Assembly (NCBI RefSeq): GCF_011044495.1
Contig: NZ_CP049143.1
Span: 186,001 to 250,000 of the forward strand
Source: Roseimicrobium sp. ORNL1
GTDB taxonomy: Bacteria > Verrucomicrobiota > Verrucomicrobiia > Verrucomicrobiales > Verrucomicrobiaceae
Reading direction: 5' to 3'
Length of the DNA stretch: 64,000 bases
Both the position numbers and the translations under genes were made by a program. Shown one piece after another: positions 1-7,785 of this stretch (position 1 is the first letter of the stretch; each line of letters starts with the position of its first letter). Below the pieces are notes generated by a model. It saw nothing but the letters and a program-made list of their open reading frames with translations. It made no database searches and was not told where the DNA came from.

Positions 1-662
1 TTGTGCAGGGCTTCTCGCGTGTGAAGGAAAGCGCGTGCGACATCGCCGATTTCATCGTTGCGCGAAGCTTCGGGCAGGTTGAGCGGGCCCGGAGAATCGA
101 TGTCTGGAAGGCGGCGAGCAAGATGGCGCAGCGGCATCACTAGGCCGCGCGCCAGCACCCAGCCGAAGGCCAGCGCAAAAAACCAGAAGGTCGCCAGCAG
201 TGCCAGTGTCCGGGGGTGGCGCAGTGTGGCGTAGAGTGGGGGACTGGGCTTGGCCAGCACAAGATCGCGCATGTCATCCAGGGGCACCGCCACCGCGTCG
301 AACCGTCCGATTTCATGAGACATGCCATCGGGTGCGAGCTGCTTTGCCAGTGCTTCTCGTAGCATCGGGTCTGGCATGGCGGGAGTGGTCAGCCCAGTGT
401 CCCGATGCCTGAAGTACACCTCCACCCCGAGCACCTCGCCCAACTGGGAGGCCATGCGCTCGCTGGAGGGCAGCGTCATGCGCCGGAGGAATTCCGCATT
501 CGTCTGTGCCAGCCGCGCAAAATCCTGCCGCTCATCCTGCTGGATGTTCCACCACTGGAGCGCCACGAGCAGGATCGACCCCGCCAGCACGAATGCGGCG
601 AAGGGCAGCGAGATGCGCCAGGAAAGACGATTGGGTGACACTGGCCGGAGTGTGGAACGCAC
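1..662 (-). CDS. Membrane sensor protein with HAMP domain, N-terminal part
   Basis: I translated this frame by hand from the minus strand. It runs off the left edge, so only the N-terminal part is present. After a short basic stretch there is a hydrophobic segment (AAFVLAGSILLVAL), then about 110 residues of probable periplasmic sensor region, then a second membrane segment (TLALLATFWFFALAFGWVLA), followed at once by a HAMP-like region ending RNDEIGDVARAF. This is the usual architecture of a sensor histidine kinase or chemoreceptor-like protein; the output domain lies outside the window. No ATG is available in frame. I chose the GTG at 662, and another GTG lies at 641. The open frame continues upstream into the IS630-type element, where it stops, so the natural 5' end may have been cut off or separated from its promoter by that insertion. 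Confidence 0.72.
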   Translation of the reverse strand, partial: MRSTLRPVSPNRLSWRISLPFAAFVLAGSILLVALQWWNIQQDERQDFARLAQTNAEFLRRMTLPSSERMASQLGEVLGVEVYFRHRDTGLTTPAMPDPMLREALAKQLAPDGMSHEIGRFDAVAVPLDDMRDLVLAKPSPPLYATLRHPRTLALLATFWFFALAFGWVLARGLVMPLRHLARRLPDIDSPGPLNLPEASRNDEIGDVARAFLHTREALH

Positions 663-742
663 GCCCCATATGCGCGAGAATTTTCGCCGTGTCCCTGCGC
701 GTAGCAGACATGGCTTGTCCCTGGGAAAATGAGAGGTGGCTA

Positions 743-768
743 GAGCATTTTCTATTTAATTTGTCGCA
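743..768 (+). repeat. Left terminal inverted repeat of the IS630 element
   Basis: This end begins GAGCATTTTCTATTTAATTT and matches the right end except at two positions (A for G). The preceding TA at 741-742 is the target duplication. The stop codon of the DDE frame (756-758) lies inside the repeat. Confidence 0.9.
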
Positions 769-1322
769 TAATTGGCATGGCGGAAGAAATTGGCGCAGTG
801 TTCTGGTGAGAACATGTCCAGAGCTTGCGCGACGGCGGCTTCCAAGCCCTCAAAGGTGCGCTGTGCTGCATGGCGCACATGTGCTTTGAGTTTGGCAAAA
901 GCCATTTCAATGGGATTGAGGTCGGGGCTGTACGCAGGCAGGTAAATCAAGCGTGCGCCTCGTGCTTCGATCGCCTGTGCCACGCCGCTGACCTTGTGAC
1001 TGGCAAGATTGTCGCAGATGACAATGTCACCGGGTGTGAGTTGCGGAGCCAAGAACTGTTCGATGTAGGCTAGGAATGCAGACCCGTTCATGGGTCCATC
1101 CAGCACACACGGAGCACAAAGGCGATCCTGACGCAGCGCCACCACCAAAGTCGCCGTGTGCCAATGTCCAAAGGGCACCGCACAACGGCAGCGCTGCCCA
1201 CTGGCCGAACGTCCATACAACCGGCTCATTTTGGTATTGAGTCCCGTCTCGTCCAAGAAGACCAAGTGACGGCCTTCCCATTGGCTTTGCTGCTCACGCC
1301 AGAGCTGGCGAGCCGCTTGCAA
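756..1322 (-). CDS. IS630-family transposase, C-terminal DDE catalytic frame
   Basis: This frame encodes the catalytic half of the transposase. The three acidic residues are visible: the first Asp in FLDETGLNT, the second in IVICDNLASHK, and the Glu in the signature PAYSPDLNPIEMAFAKLK. It has no ATG; the given 5' limit is a TTG, but the protein is more likely made as a fusion with the upstream helix-turn-helix frame through the A8 tract. The true coding part of this frame therefore extends back to about 1360. It ends inside the left terminal repeat. Confidence 0.88.
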   Translation of the reverse strand: MQAARQLWREQQSQWEGRHLVFLDETGLNTKMSRLYGRSASGQRCRCAVPFGHWHTATLVVALRQDRLCAPCVLDGPMNGSAFLAYIEQFLAPQLTPGDIVICDNLASHKVSGVAQAIEARGARLIYLPAYSPDLNPIEMAFAKLKAHVRHAAQRTFEGLEAAVAQALDMFSPEHCANFFRHANYATN

Positions 1323-1323
1323 G

Positions 1324-1698
1324 TCAGGCCGCTCTTGCTCGGCGGCGTGCAGCGTTTTTTTTATAGCTCAAGCCCAGCTTCTCCAGCCGATGCCACAGGG
1401 CGGTGGTGCCGATGTTGATGTCCAACTGCTTGTTCAAACGCTCGCTCATCTCCTCCAGGCTCAAATCAGGTTGCTGGGAGATCCATTGATGCAACAGCTC
1501 ATCATGTCCTTCCAGGCGGGAGCGGCGGTAACCACCTCGTTGCTTGGGTTCCACCGTGCCCTCCTCCAAGTGACGCTTCCAGAAGCGTTCGACGCTGCGT
1601 TTGGAAACCCCAAAGAGTCGCGCGAGTTCCTCGGCGCTTTGTCCCCGTCGCCGACCGGCCACCAGTCGCTTACGCAGATCCATGCTGAAGCTCTTCAT
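1324..1698 (-). CDS. IS630-family transposase, N-terminal DNA-binding frame
   Basis: This 124-residue frame carries the helix-turn-helix region of an IS630 transposase (RLFGVSKRSVERFWKRHLEE at about 27-46), followed by a winged-helix-like segment. It ends shortly after SYKKN, encoded over a run of eight A (T run at 1355-1362 on the plus strand). The catalytic part continues in another frame. Moving from this frame to the catalytic one requires skipping one base, which is equivalent to one A fewer in the run. This could be programmed frameshifting, transcriptional slippage on the A8 tract, or a disabling mutation. Related elements are known to express a fused protein this way. Confidence 0.88.
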   Translation of the reverse strand: MKSFSMDLRKRLVAGRRRGQSAEELARLFGVSKRSVERFWKRHLEEGTVEPKQRGGYRRSRLEGHDELLHQWISQQPDLSLEEMSERLNKQLDINIGTTALWHRLEKLGLSYKKNAARRRARAA

Positions 1699-1724
1699 GA
1701 GCTACTCTAGCATCATTCTCAGTT

Positions 1725-1750
1725 TGCGACAAATTAAACAGAAAACGCTC
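1725..1750 (-). repeat. Right terminal inverted repeat of the IS630 element
   Basis: Read on the minus strand this end begins GAGCGTTTTCTGTTTAATTT, and it is followed outward by TA at 1751-1752. It lies just upstream of the transposase start at 1698, where the element's promoter would be expected. Confidence 0.9.
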
Positions 1751-1976
1751 TAAATCTACATGGTCAATTTGTGTCCATGCACTCCGATTGGAGGGTCAAA
1801 TTTGCTCCGAAGGCGAATTTGCCCGGAATGAATTGCGCGTAAACTATTCATCATGAGATTAATGTGATTGGAAGGCATGTCGGGGCGTGATCCGCAATTG
1901 GAGATCATTGTGATCGCAAAAGACGGTCTTCTTCCGCCATCATCGGCGCGCTCAACGCACAACCTATCAACCAAAC

Positions 1977-2897
1977 ATGACAAACCGACTCTTCACCTGG
2001 CTGCCCGCCGCTCTGCTGGCTGCCACCACCCTGCCGACTGCATTCGCTGCTGACGCTGCTCCTGCCGCCGACGCCGCTGCCACGAAGAAGGAACTCCCAC
2101 CTATCTACGTGCATGCGAATGACTCCGCGGTTGTTTCTGAGAACGACCGCGTGGGCCCCTACAACCAGCCCGAGTGGACCACCGCCCGCCGCTTCCCCAC
2201 GACTCGCGTGTACATCCAGCGCGCTCCTGGCGAGGTCGCCTTTGAGCAGTGGTGGCGTGCCCGCACGTATGATGACGCCCCAACCAAGCACCTCTTCATC
2301 GAAGAGCTTGAGTTCGGCCTGCCGAATCGCATGCAGCTCGACCTGTACTACGAGTGGGTGCATGAAGAAGGCGAGACCTCCTTCAAGGACTTCGCCGTGG
2401 AACTGCGCTATGCCCTCGCTGACTGGGGTGTGATTCCTCTCAACCCCACGCTGTACGCTGAGTACAAGTTCGTCGATCCCGACCACGGTGATGACGTCGT
2501 GGAATTCAAGATCCTCCTCGGTGACGAAATCACGCCGAAGCTGCACTACGGCCTGAACTTTGTGTACGAGCGTGAAATCGGCGGTGCCCTCACCAATGAG
2601 TTCGTGGTCGCCCAGGGTCTCGGTTACACCGTCATTGACCGCCTCCTCTCCGTCGGCCTTGAAATGCGCTATGTGTACGAGGACGAAGCCTCCAACCGCG
2701 GCTCTGGTGAGCAGAAGTTCAACATCGGACCTTCCGTCCAGTGGCGCCTCTCCAACCAGGCTCACCTCGATCTCGTGTGCCTCTTCGGCTGCACGAACGA
2801 ATCGCCTGAAACCGAATCCTACGTGGTGTTCGGCTGGGACTTCGGCGGCCCCTCCAAGGAGAGCCACTACAAGCCCACCAGCGGCACCCGTCTGTAA
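1977..2897 (+). CDS. Outer-membrane beta-barrel-like protein, function unknown
   Basis: The protein has 306 residues. A signal peptide is clear (LLAATTLPTAFA, cleavage near residue 24), followed by an Ala/Asp-rich linker. The rest alternates polar and aromatic or hydrophobic residues in strand-like blocks (for example MQLDLYYEWVHEE, LHYGLNFVYEREIG, LSVGLEMRYVYEDE) and ends near a strand-like segment YVVFGWDFGG. This pattern is typical of transmembrane beta-barrels. I do not recognise a named family. It lies 358 bp upstream of a TonB-dependent receptor in the same direction, which could mean a joint role at the outer membrane, but the large gap argues for separate transcription. The start has no Shine-Dalgarno sequence. 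The region between it and the IS element (1753-1976) holds no gene I can support. Confidence 0.75.
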   Translation: MTNRLFTWLPAALLAATTLPTAFAADAAPAADAAATKKELPPIYVHANDSAVVSENDRVGPYNQPEWTTARRFPTTRVYIQRAPGEVAFEQWWRARTYDDAPTKHLFIEELEFGLPNRMQLDLYYEWVHEEGETSFKDFAVELRYALADWGVIPLNPTLYAEYKFVDPDHGDDVVEFKILLGDEITPKLHYGLNFVYEREIGGALTNEFVVAQGLGYTVIDRLLSVGLEMRYVYEDEASNRGSGEQKFNIGPSVQWRLSNQAHLDLVCLFGCTNESPETESYVVFGWDFGGPSKESHYKPTSGTRL

Positions 2898-3255
2898 GGC
2901 ATTCTCAAGTTAGTAGTTAATCCATCCATTTCTGTTCCGGCTGTAGAGGGCTGGAGAAGGGGCTTCCGGGCATGCAGTGTTGTCCGGAGGCTCCGCAGAA
3001 TGGAAATCAGAGAAATTCTCCGCCATTGAAGGTCGGAGATGGCGCGACCACCCGAGGTGGGTGAATAGCTGGCGTTCATTGCCGCCTTTTCCCGGGGATA
3101 AAAATTGCCCAGAGAGGTGGTAATCCCGCAATGCGGGATCGGTGAGTTTTTTCCACTGCCATTTTCACTTTCGACGTCCGGAATCGGCGTTGCTCAGGAT
3201 GACAGCGGTGTGATGCACCCTGCAAGGGGATGCGTGACACCAGCTCACTCATCCC
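2898..3255 (+). other. Intergenic leader upstream of the TonB receptor, with hairpins
   Basis: No gene is supported in these 358 bases. An imperfect stem pairs about 2957-2967 with 2983-2993. A perfect 7-bp hairpin (ATCCCGC, loop AAT, GCGGGAT) occupies 3123-3139 and is followed after eight bases by six T (3148-3153 approximately). The second hairpin could be a weak terminator for the barrel gene or part of a regulatory leader of the receptor. I see no riboswitch consensus that I can name. Confidence 0.4.
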
Positions 3256-5448
3256 ATGAAACTCACGACCTCACTCCCAACGTTGCTCGGAGGCTTGCTC
3301 GCCTCCGGTGCACTCTACCCCCAAGCGCCACCACCCGCATCCACGCAAACTCTGGAACCCGTGATCGTCACGGCCACGCTCTCGGAGGAAGCCGCGGATA
3401 ACGTGCCCTACTCCGTCACCGTCATTGACGAGAAGCGCATCCAGGAACTCAACGTCGCCAGCTTTCCCGAAGTCTTCAAGGAAACGCCGGGCGTGTTGTT
3501 CCAACAAACGGCGAACGGACAAGGCTCCCCTTTCATCCGTGGCTTCACCGGCTTCCGCAACCTTGCGCTCATCGACGGCATCCGCCTGAACAACTCGGTC
3601 TTCCGCGAGGGCCCCAACCAGTACTGGAGTACGATCGATCTGCTCAGCCTTTCGAGTGTGGAACTCGTGAAGGGCCAGGGCTCGGTGCTGTATGGCAGCG
3701 ACTCCATCGGTGGCACCGTGAATGCTCTTACCAAAGGCCCGGCCTATCGCCCGTCACCCTCACCGGCCACCATATCCGGCAAGCAGGGCAAAGGCGCCAA
3801 GCTCGTGCAGCCGGTGTCCCAACCCGTGGGTCTCGGCCCGTATGTGACCGGTATGGGCTATGTGCGCTACGCCACCGGTGAAGACTCCTGGACGGGTCGT
3901 CTCGAAGGCAGCGTCAGCGAGTGGGAAAAATACGGCGTCTTCGTCGGCATCACGGGGCGCAGCTTTGGCAACATCGAGGCCGCTGACCTCGGCGAGCTTC
4001 TCTTCACGGGTTATGATGATCTGGGCATCGACGGAAAGGTGGAGATCTTCCTCGACCCGGATACGAAGCTCACCATCGCGCACAACCAGATGCACCAGTA
4101 CGATGTGTGGCGCACGCACCGCACGGTGCACGCGGTTCCCTTCGCTGGCAGCAGCGTGGGCACGGACCTGCAGCATTACTTCGACCAGGATCGCTACCTG
4201 AGCTACATCCGACTGGAGGGCAATCCTACCGGTGGTTTTGTGGACCGCTACGACTTCACCTTCTCCCATCACTTCCAGGGTGAAGACCGCTACCGTCTGC
4301 GCACTGGCGATCGGTATGACGAAGAAGGCTTCGATGTACACACGTGGGGTTTCGCGCTCAACATGCAGAGCGAAACGTCCATCGGTCTGCTGAGCTATGG
4401 CGCGAACTATTACCTCGACCAGGTGGACTCCTATCGCCGCAGCTATCAAGGTGGTGACCTCGACAGCGTGGGTCTCCAGGGCCCGGTGGGTGATGATGCG
4501 AACTATCACCTCGCCGGTGTGTACCTGCAGGATGAAGTCGACCTGAGCGATCGCTTCAAGGTGATCCTTGGGGTGCGCTACACTTATGCGGATGCCGACA
4601 TCGGCCGTGCGCAGGATCCGGACACCGGCAACGCCATCTCCATCAATGACCACTGGCACAACGTCAGCGGCAGCGCCCGCGTCCTCTACAGCGTGGATGA
4701 TGACAAGAAGCTCAAGCTCTTCACCGGCATCTCCCAAGGCTTCCGCGCACCGAACCTGAGTGACTTGTCTCGATTCGATATCGCCCGCTCGGGTGAACTC
4801 GAAGTGCCCTCACCTGGCCTCGATCCGGAGGAGTTCATCCTCACGGAAGCCGGTGTGCGCTGGGATTCGGACACGCTCTCCACGAGCCTCGCGTATTTCT
4901 ACACAGACATCTCCGACATGATCGTGCGCGCTCCGACGGGCCGCATCATCGATGGCAGCGCCGAAGTGGAAAAGAAGAACGCGGGTGACGGTTATGTGCA
5001 GGGCATCGAGTTCGCGCTGAACTGGCAGTTCACGCCCGACTGGAGTGTCTATGGCAATGTGGCCTGGCAGGACGGCGAAGTGGATGGCTTCCCCACCTCT
5101 TCTCCGAAGTCCGTCAAGGAACCCGTCAGCCGCCTGCTTCCCTTCACCGGTCTCGTGGGTGTACGCTATGACAATCCCTCCCGCCGCTGGTGGGCAGAGG
5201 CGAATGTGCAGATCACCGATCGGGCCGACCGTCTCAGCGCGGGCGACAAGGCAGACACCCAGCGTATTCCTCCTGGTGGTACCCCCGGCTATACCCTCGC
5301 CACGGTGCGTGGCGGCTGGCGTGCCACGGATAACCTCACGCTCACCATGGCGGTGGAGAATGTCTTCGATGAAGACTACCGCATTCACGGCTCCGGCCAG
5401 AATGAGCCCGGCGTGAATTTCGTTTTCGGTGCAGAGATGCGCTTCTAG
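3256..5448 (+). CDS. TonB-dependent outer-membrane receptor, heme/hemoglobin-receptor type
   Basis: The protein has 730 residues and a short signal sequence. An N-terminal plug domain starts with LEPVIVTATLSEEAADNVP, includes PGVLFQQTANGQGSPFIRGF, and ends with VLYGSDSIGGTVNALTKGP. A long beta-barrel follows and ends with the aromatic C-terminal strand GVNFVFGAEMRF. The FRAP box (GFRAPNLSDLSR at about residues 495-506), followed shortly by PSPGLDPEEF, resembles the FRAP/NPNL region of heme and hemoglobin receptors. The ligand is therefore probably heme or an iron complex, but sequence alone does not fix it. No TonB, ExbB or ExbD gene is near. A strong terminator follows the gene. The start is ATG after a pyrimidine-rich leader with no Shine-Dalgarno sequence. 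Confidence 0.9.
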   Translation: MKLTTSLPTLLGGLLASGALYPQAPPPASTQTLEPVIVTATLSEEAADNVPYSVTVIDEKRIQELNVASFPEVFKETPGVLFQQTANGQGSPFIRGFTGFRNLALIDGIRLNNSVFREGPNQYWSTIDLLSLSSVELVKGQGSVLYGSDSIGGTVNALTKGPAYRPSPSPATISGKQGKGAKLVQPVSQPVGLGPYVTGMGYVRYATGEDSWTGRLEGSVSEWEKYGVFVGITGRSFGNIEAADLGELLFTGYDDLGIDGKVEIFLDPDTKLTIAHNQMHQYDVWRTHRTVHAVPFAGSSVGTDLQHYFDQDRYLSYIRLEGNPTGGFVDRYDFTFSHHFQGEDRYRLRTGDRYDEEGFDVHTWGFALNMQSETSIGLLSYGANYYLDQVDSYRRSYQGGDLDSVGLQGPVGDDANYHLAGVYLQDEVDLSDRFKVILGVRYTYADADIGRAQDPDTGNAISINDHWHNVSGSARVLYSVDDDKKLKLFTGISQGFRAPNLSDLSRFDIARSGELEVPSPGLDPEEFILTEAGVRWDSDTLSTSLAYFYTDISDMIVRAPTGRIIDGSAEVEKKNAGDGYVQGIEFALNWQFTPDWSVYGNVAWQDGEVDGFPTSSPKSVKEPVSRLLPFTGLVGVRYDNPSRRWWAEANVQITDRADRLSAGDKADTQRIPPGGTPGYTLATVRGGWRATDNLTLTMAVENVFDEDYRIHGSGQNEPGVNFVFGAEMRF

Positions 5449-5490
5449 CACCGGTTTCGTTCAGAAGCAGTAGTTAGTGTCGGTTGGTCG

Positions 5491-5536
5491 TCACCGCGCG
5501 TTGGAGAGGGAAACCCTCCGGCGCGCGGTGATTTTT
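5491..5536 (+). terminator. Rho-independent terminator after the TonB receptor gene
   Basis: A perfect 10-bp stem (TCACCGCGCG at 5491-5500 with its complement at 5522-5531) encloses a second GGAGG/CCTCC stem around an AAA loop, and five T follow at 5532-5536. It lies 43 bases after the receptor stop codon. Confidence 0.85.
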
Positions 5537-5610
5537 GTTGGGTGTCGAGCAAGGGGGGCGTCGCTACCGTGGTGAGCCGGGTGATCGTGGGCGAGTTTGA
5601 GTGCAGGGTG

Positions 5611-5792
5611 TTCAACGCAGAGACACAGAGACGCAGAGAAACTTCGGAGACTGAGGGATTCCGCATGAGAACCATGGAACCTGCAGCCCGGCAGGAAAGG
5701 TCTGTGGCATGCCCTGAGAGAACCCGCATTCCTGCTGCCGGTGTATTTGTATTCTCCGAAGTTCATCTGCGTCTCTGTGTCTCTGCGTTGAA
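5611..5792. repeat. Long inverted repeat element A (40-bp arms, about 100-bp spacer)
   Basis: The arm at 5611-5650 begins TTCAACGCAGAGACACAGAG and ends ACTTCGGAGA. The arm at 5753-5792 is its reverse complement with 2 mismatches in 40. The arms are themselves made of the quasi-repeat CGCAGAGACACAGAGACGCA. The spacer holds a small hairpin (CCTGC, GCAGG near 5680-5696). It sits between the convergent receptor and methyltransferase genes and carries no open frame of its own, so it looks like a small non-autonomous repeat rather than a gene. Confidence 0.85.
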
Positions 5793-5858
5793 TCCAATGC
5801 AGGTGACTACACCCAGGTCCCTTCTGCCAGAACTCACCTCGCTTGTGTGTGGGAACTG

Positions 5859-6668
5859 CTACCGCTTCCTTAGCACCAGCACGATGTCGCTGTAGCTGTC
5901 ATCCAGTTTGCGCTCTTCATCGACTTCATACAGGAAGTCATGACACGCGACCAATTCGAACTGCGGCGCGGTCGCGAGCAGTTTCTTCATCTGTGCGGCA
6001 TTGTACGTGCGGAACTGCCACTTGGTCTCCTGCGTCCACGTGCGTCGTTCCCGCGTGATGCGCAGTTCCGTGCGGAGATCCTCCGTGCGAGCACGGCGAT
6101 TCGGCGGGTCCGTGTGGGTGTTGCACGTGACCCTGATGCCATCACGCTTGCCTTCCCAACTTTCGTGCTGGGGGCTGGCATCGGCATAATCCGTGAGATG
6201 CACGCCAAGCACATAGAGGCCACCTTGATACAGGCTGTCCGCCACGCGTTGCAGATGTGACTGCGCGCCCTCCTCTTCCCGCACATACTTGAAGGTGCTC
6301 ACCAGACAATGCGCGAGATCGAAGCGCTTGCGCCCAGGGACACGGAAATCCTCCAGACGATCCTGCCAGAGCTTCACATCCAGGTCGGTTCCATTGAGAC
6401 GCTCACGGGAGTAGTCGAGCATGTTCTCATTCAAGTCGAAGCCGCTCACTTGGTGGCCGCGCTTCGCCAAAGCAGCGACCAGTCTGCCTGACCCGCATGC
6501 AGGCTCCAGGATTCTAAGCGGGCCACTGCGCGTCTTCTTCACCTGCCCGTGACGGACCATCATCATCTCCAGAAAGTCCGCCTCCTTCTCCGTGTCCGCG
6601 TCAAAGATGATGTCGTAGTAAAGCGGCGTGTCGTACCAGTCGCGGGATTCGGAAGCGGAGTGGGGCAT
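5859..6668 (-). CDS. Class I SAM-dependent methyltransferase
   Basis: The protein has 269 residues. The SAM-binding motif I is LRILEPACGSGRLVAALAKR at about residues 51-70, followed by the acidic end of strand 2 in VSGFDLNENML and motif IV-like DLAHCLVSTFKYV. This matches the methyltransferase domain found in many small-molecule methyltransferases. The N-terminal WYDTPLYYDIIFD resembles a group of bacterial SAM methyltransferases of unknown substrate. The gene converges on the TonB receptor and is separated from queA upstream by an inverted repeat, so it is probably monocistronic. The substrate cannot be inferred. Confidence 0.82.
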   Translation of the reverse strand: MPHSASESRDWYDTPLYYDIIFDADTEKEADFLEMMMVRHGQVKKTRSGPLRILEPACGSGRLVAALAKRGHQVSGFDLNENMLDYSRERLNGTDLDVKLWQDRLEDFRVPGRKRFDLAHCLVSTFKYVREEEGAQSHLQRVADSLYQGGLYVLGVHLTDYADASPQHESWEGKRDGIRVTCNTHTDPPNRRARTEDLRTELRITRERRTWTQETKWQFRTYNAAQMKKLLATAPQFELVACHDFLYEVDEERKLDDSYSDIVLVLRKR

Positions 6669-6685
6669 GATGGGAGGGAAATTTT

Positions 6686-6788
6686 GGACCGCTAATGGGC
6701 GCTAACAAACGCTAATAGAAAATCCGAACAGCGGCGAAACACACAAAGGCGGAAATAATTAGCGTTCATTAGCGCCTGTTAGCGGTCC
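6686..6788. repeat. Inverted repeat element B built on GCTAA units (31-bp arms)
   Basis: The arm at 6686-6716 (GGACCGCTAATGGGCGCTAA followed by CAAACGCTAAT) pairs with 6758-6788 as its reverse complement with 4 mismatches in 31, across a spacer of 41 bases. Each arm contains three copies of a GCTAA core spaced about ten bases apart. The mismatches are two TG/CA exchanges. It fills the gap between queA and the downstream methyltransferase gene. It has no reading frame and no T-run, so it is more like a REP or MITE-type element than a terminator, though an RNA hairpin at this place could also protect or end transcripts. Confidence 0.85.
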
Positions 6789-6800
6789 CGTCGATGCTCT

Positions 6801-7775
6801 TCACACAATCAGCATGCAGTCCCCATAGCTGTAGAACCGGTACCGCTCGCGAATCGCCTCTTCATACGCTCGCAGCATCAGCTCACGTCCCGCAAAGGCG
6901 CTCACGAGCATGAGCAGGGTGGACTTGGGCAGGTGGAAATTCGTGAGCAAGGCGCCCACCACACGGAGCTGATACGGCGGATGAATGAAGATGCTTGTCT
7001 CGCCGCTTTCCGCGACGACCTTGCCATGCTTCGCGGCGATGCTCTCCAGCACTCGCGTGGCCGTGGTGCCCACCGCAAGCACGCGCTTCGCTTCCGCAAT
7101 CTTCGACGCAGTGTCCTCACTCAGGGAATAGCGCTCCGCGTGCATCACGTGATCCTTCACATCATCCACCTTCACCGGCTGGAACGTGCCCACGCCTACG
7201 TGCAACGTGACAAACGCATGTGGCAGCTTCGCCAGCACCTCCGGAGTGAAATGCAGTCCCGCCGTCGGCGCGGCGATGGAACCTTCTTCGCGGGCGAACA
7301 CAGTCTGGTAGCGCTCCTTGTCGTCCTCGCGATCCTGCCGGTGCATGTAGGGCGGCAGGGCGAGGTGTCCGTGGGACTTCTCGTCCACCACACGATCAAA
7401 CTCAATCAAGCGGTCGCCATTCTCATAAATCTCCCGCACCGTGCCTGTGGCTTCGCCGATGGCAATCGTATTGCCCAGGCGCAGCTTGCGCCCTGGCTTC
7501 ACCATGCAGCGCCACTTCGTGGGTGAGAAAGCCTGTAGGCGTAGCAGCTCCTTCGATCCATCATCCGAGAAGAACCTCGCTGGTACTACCCGCGTGTCAT
7601 TGAGCACCACGAGGTCCCCTTCGCGCAGGTACTCCGGCAGGTCACGAAAGCTGCGATGCTCAATGCGTCCTTCCTCCCGATGCACCACCATCATGCGCGA
7701 CGCCGCCCGGTCCGCGAGCGGTTCGCTGGCGATGAGCTCTTCAGGAAGATGGTAATCGAAGTCGGCGGTGAGCAT
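6801..7775 (-). CDS. queA: S-adenosylmethionine:tRNA ribosyltransferase-isomerase
   Basis: QueA transfers and rearranges the ribose of S-adenosylmethionine onto 7-aminomethyl-deazaguanine in tRNA, making epoxyqueuosine. The protein is about 324 residues, usual for the family. Conserved segments are visible: FDYHLPEELIASEPLADRAA at the start, GDLVVLNDTRVVPARF, IAAPTAGLHFTPEVLAKL, HVGVGTFQPVKVD, and the C-terminal NFHLPKSTLLMLVSAF and YRFYSYGDCMLIV. I chose the start MLTADFDYHLPEE because it aligns with the family; the open frame extends 15 codons further upstream. The gene lies 10 bp downstream of the zinc-ribbon membrane protein gene, probably in one transcript. No other queuosine gene is in the window. 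Confidence 0.96.
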   Translation of the reverse strand: MLTADFDYHLPEELIASEPLADRAASRMMVVHREEGRIEHRSFRDLPEYLREGDLVVLNDTRVVPARFFSDDGSKELLRLQAFSPTKWRCMVKPGRKLRLGNTIAIGEATGTVREIYENGDRLIEFDRVVDEKSHGHLALPPYMHRQDREDDKERYQTVFAREEGSIAAPTAGLHFTPEVLAKLPHAFVTLHVGVGTFQPVKVDDVKDHVMHAERYSLSEDTASKIAEAKRVLAVGTTATRVLESIAAKHGKVVAESGETSIFIHPPYQLRVVGALLTNFHLPKSTLLMLVSAFAGRELMLRAYEEAIRERYRFYSYGDCMLIV

Positions 7776-7785
7776 GGAAAGGGGT

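Larger units (their letters stand above)
743..1750 (-). mobile_element. Complete IS630-family insertion sequence, 1008 bp
   Basis: The element has 26-bp terminal inverted repeats (743-768 and 1725-1750, 24 of 26 identical) and is flanked by TA on both sides (741-742 and 1751-1752). TA target duplication is the hallmark of IS630/Tc1-mariner elements. It carries two overlapping minus-strand reading frames: a helix-turn-helix part and a DDE catalytic part. The junction is at a run of eight A (on the coding strand). Both ends and both frames look intact, so the copy may be active. It lies immediately upstream of the sensor gene at the left edge, in the opposite orientation to the downstream barrel gene. 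Confidence 0.93.

Noticed and set aside
1756-1983. 75-codon minus-strand open frame between the IS and the barrel gene
   Set aside because: No start context or recognisable pattern; it overlaps the barrel gene start.
3760-4737. 325-codon minus-strand open frame inside the TonB receptor
   Set aside because: Low complexity, valine/isoleucine-rich antisense translation typical of barrel genes; no motif.
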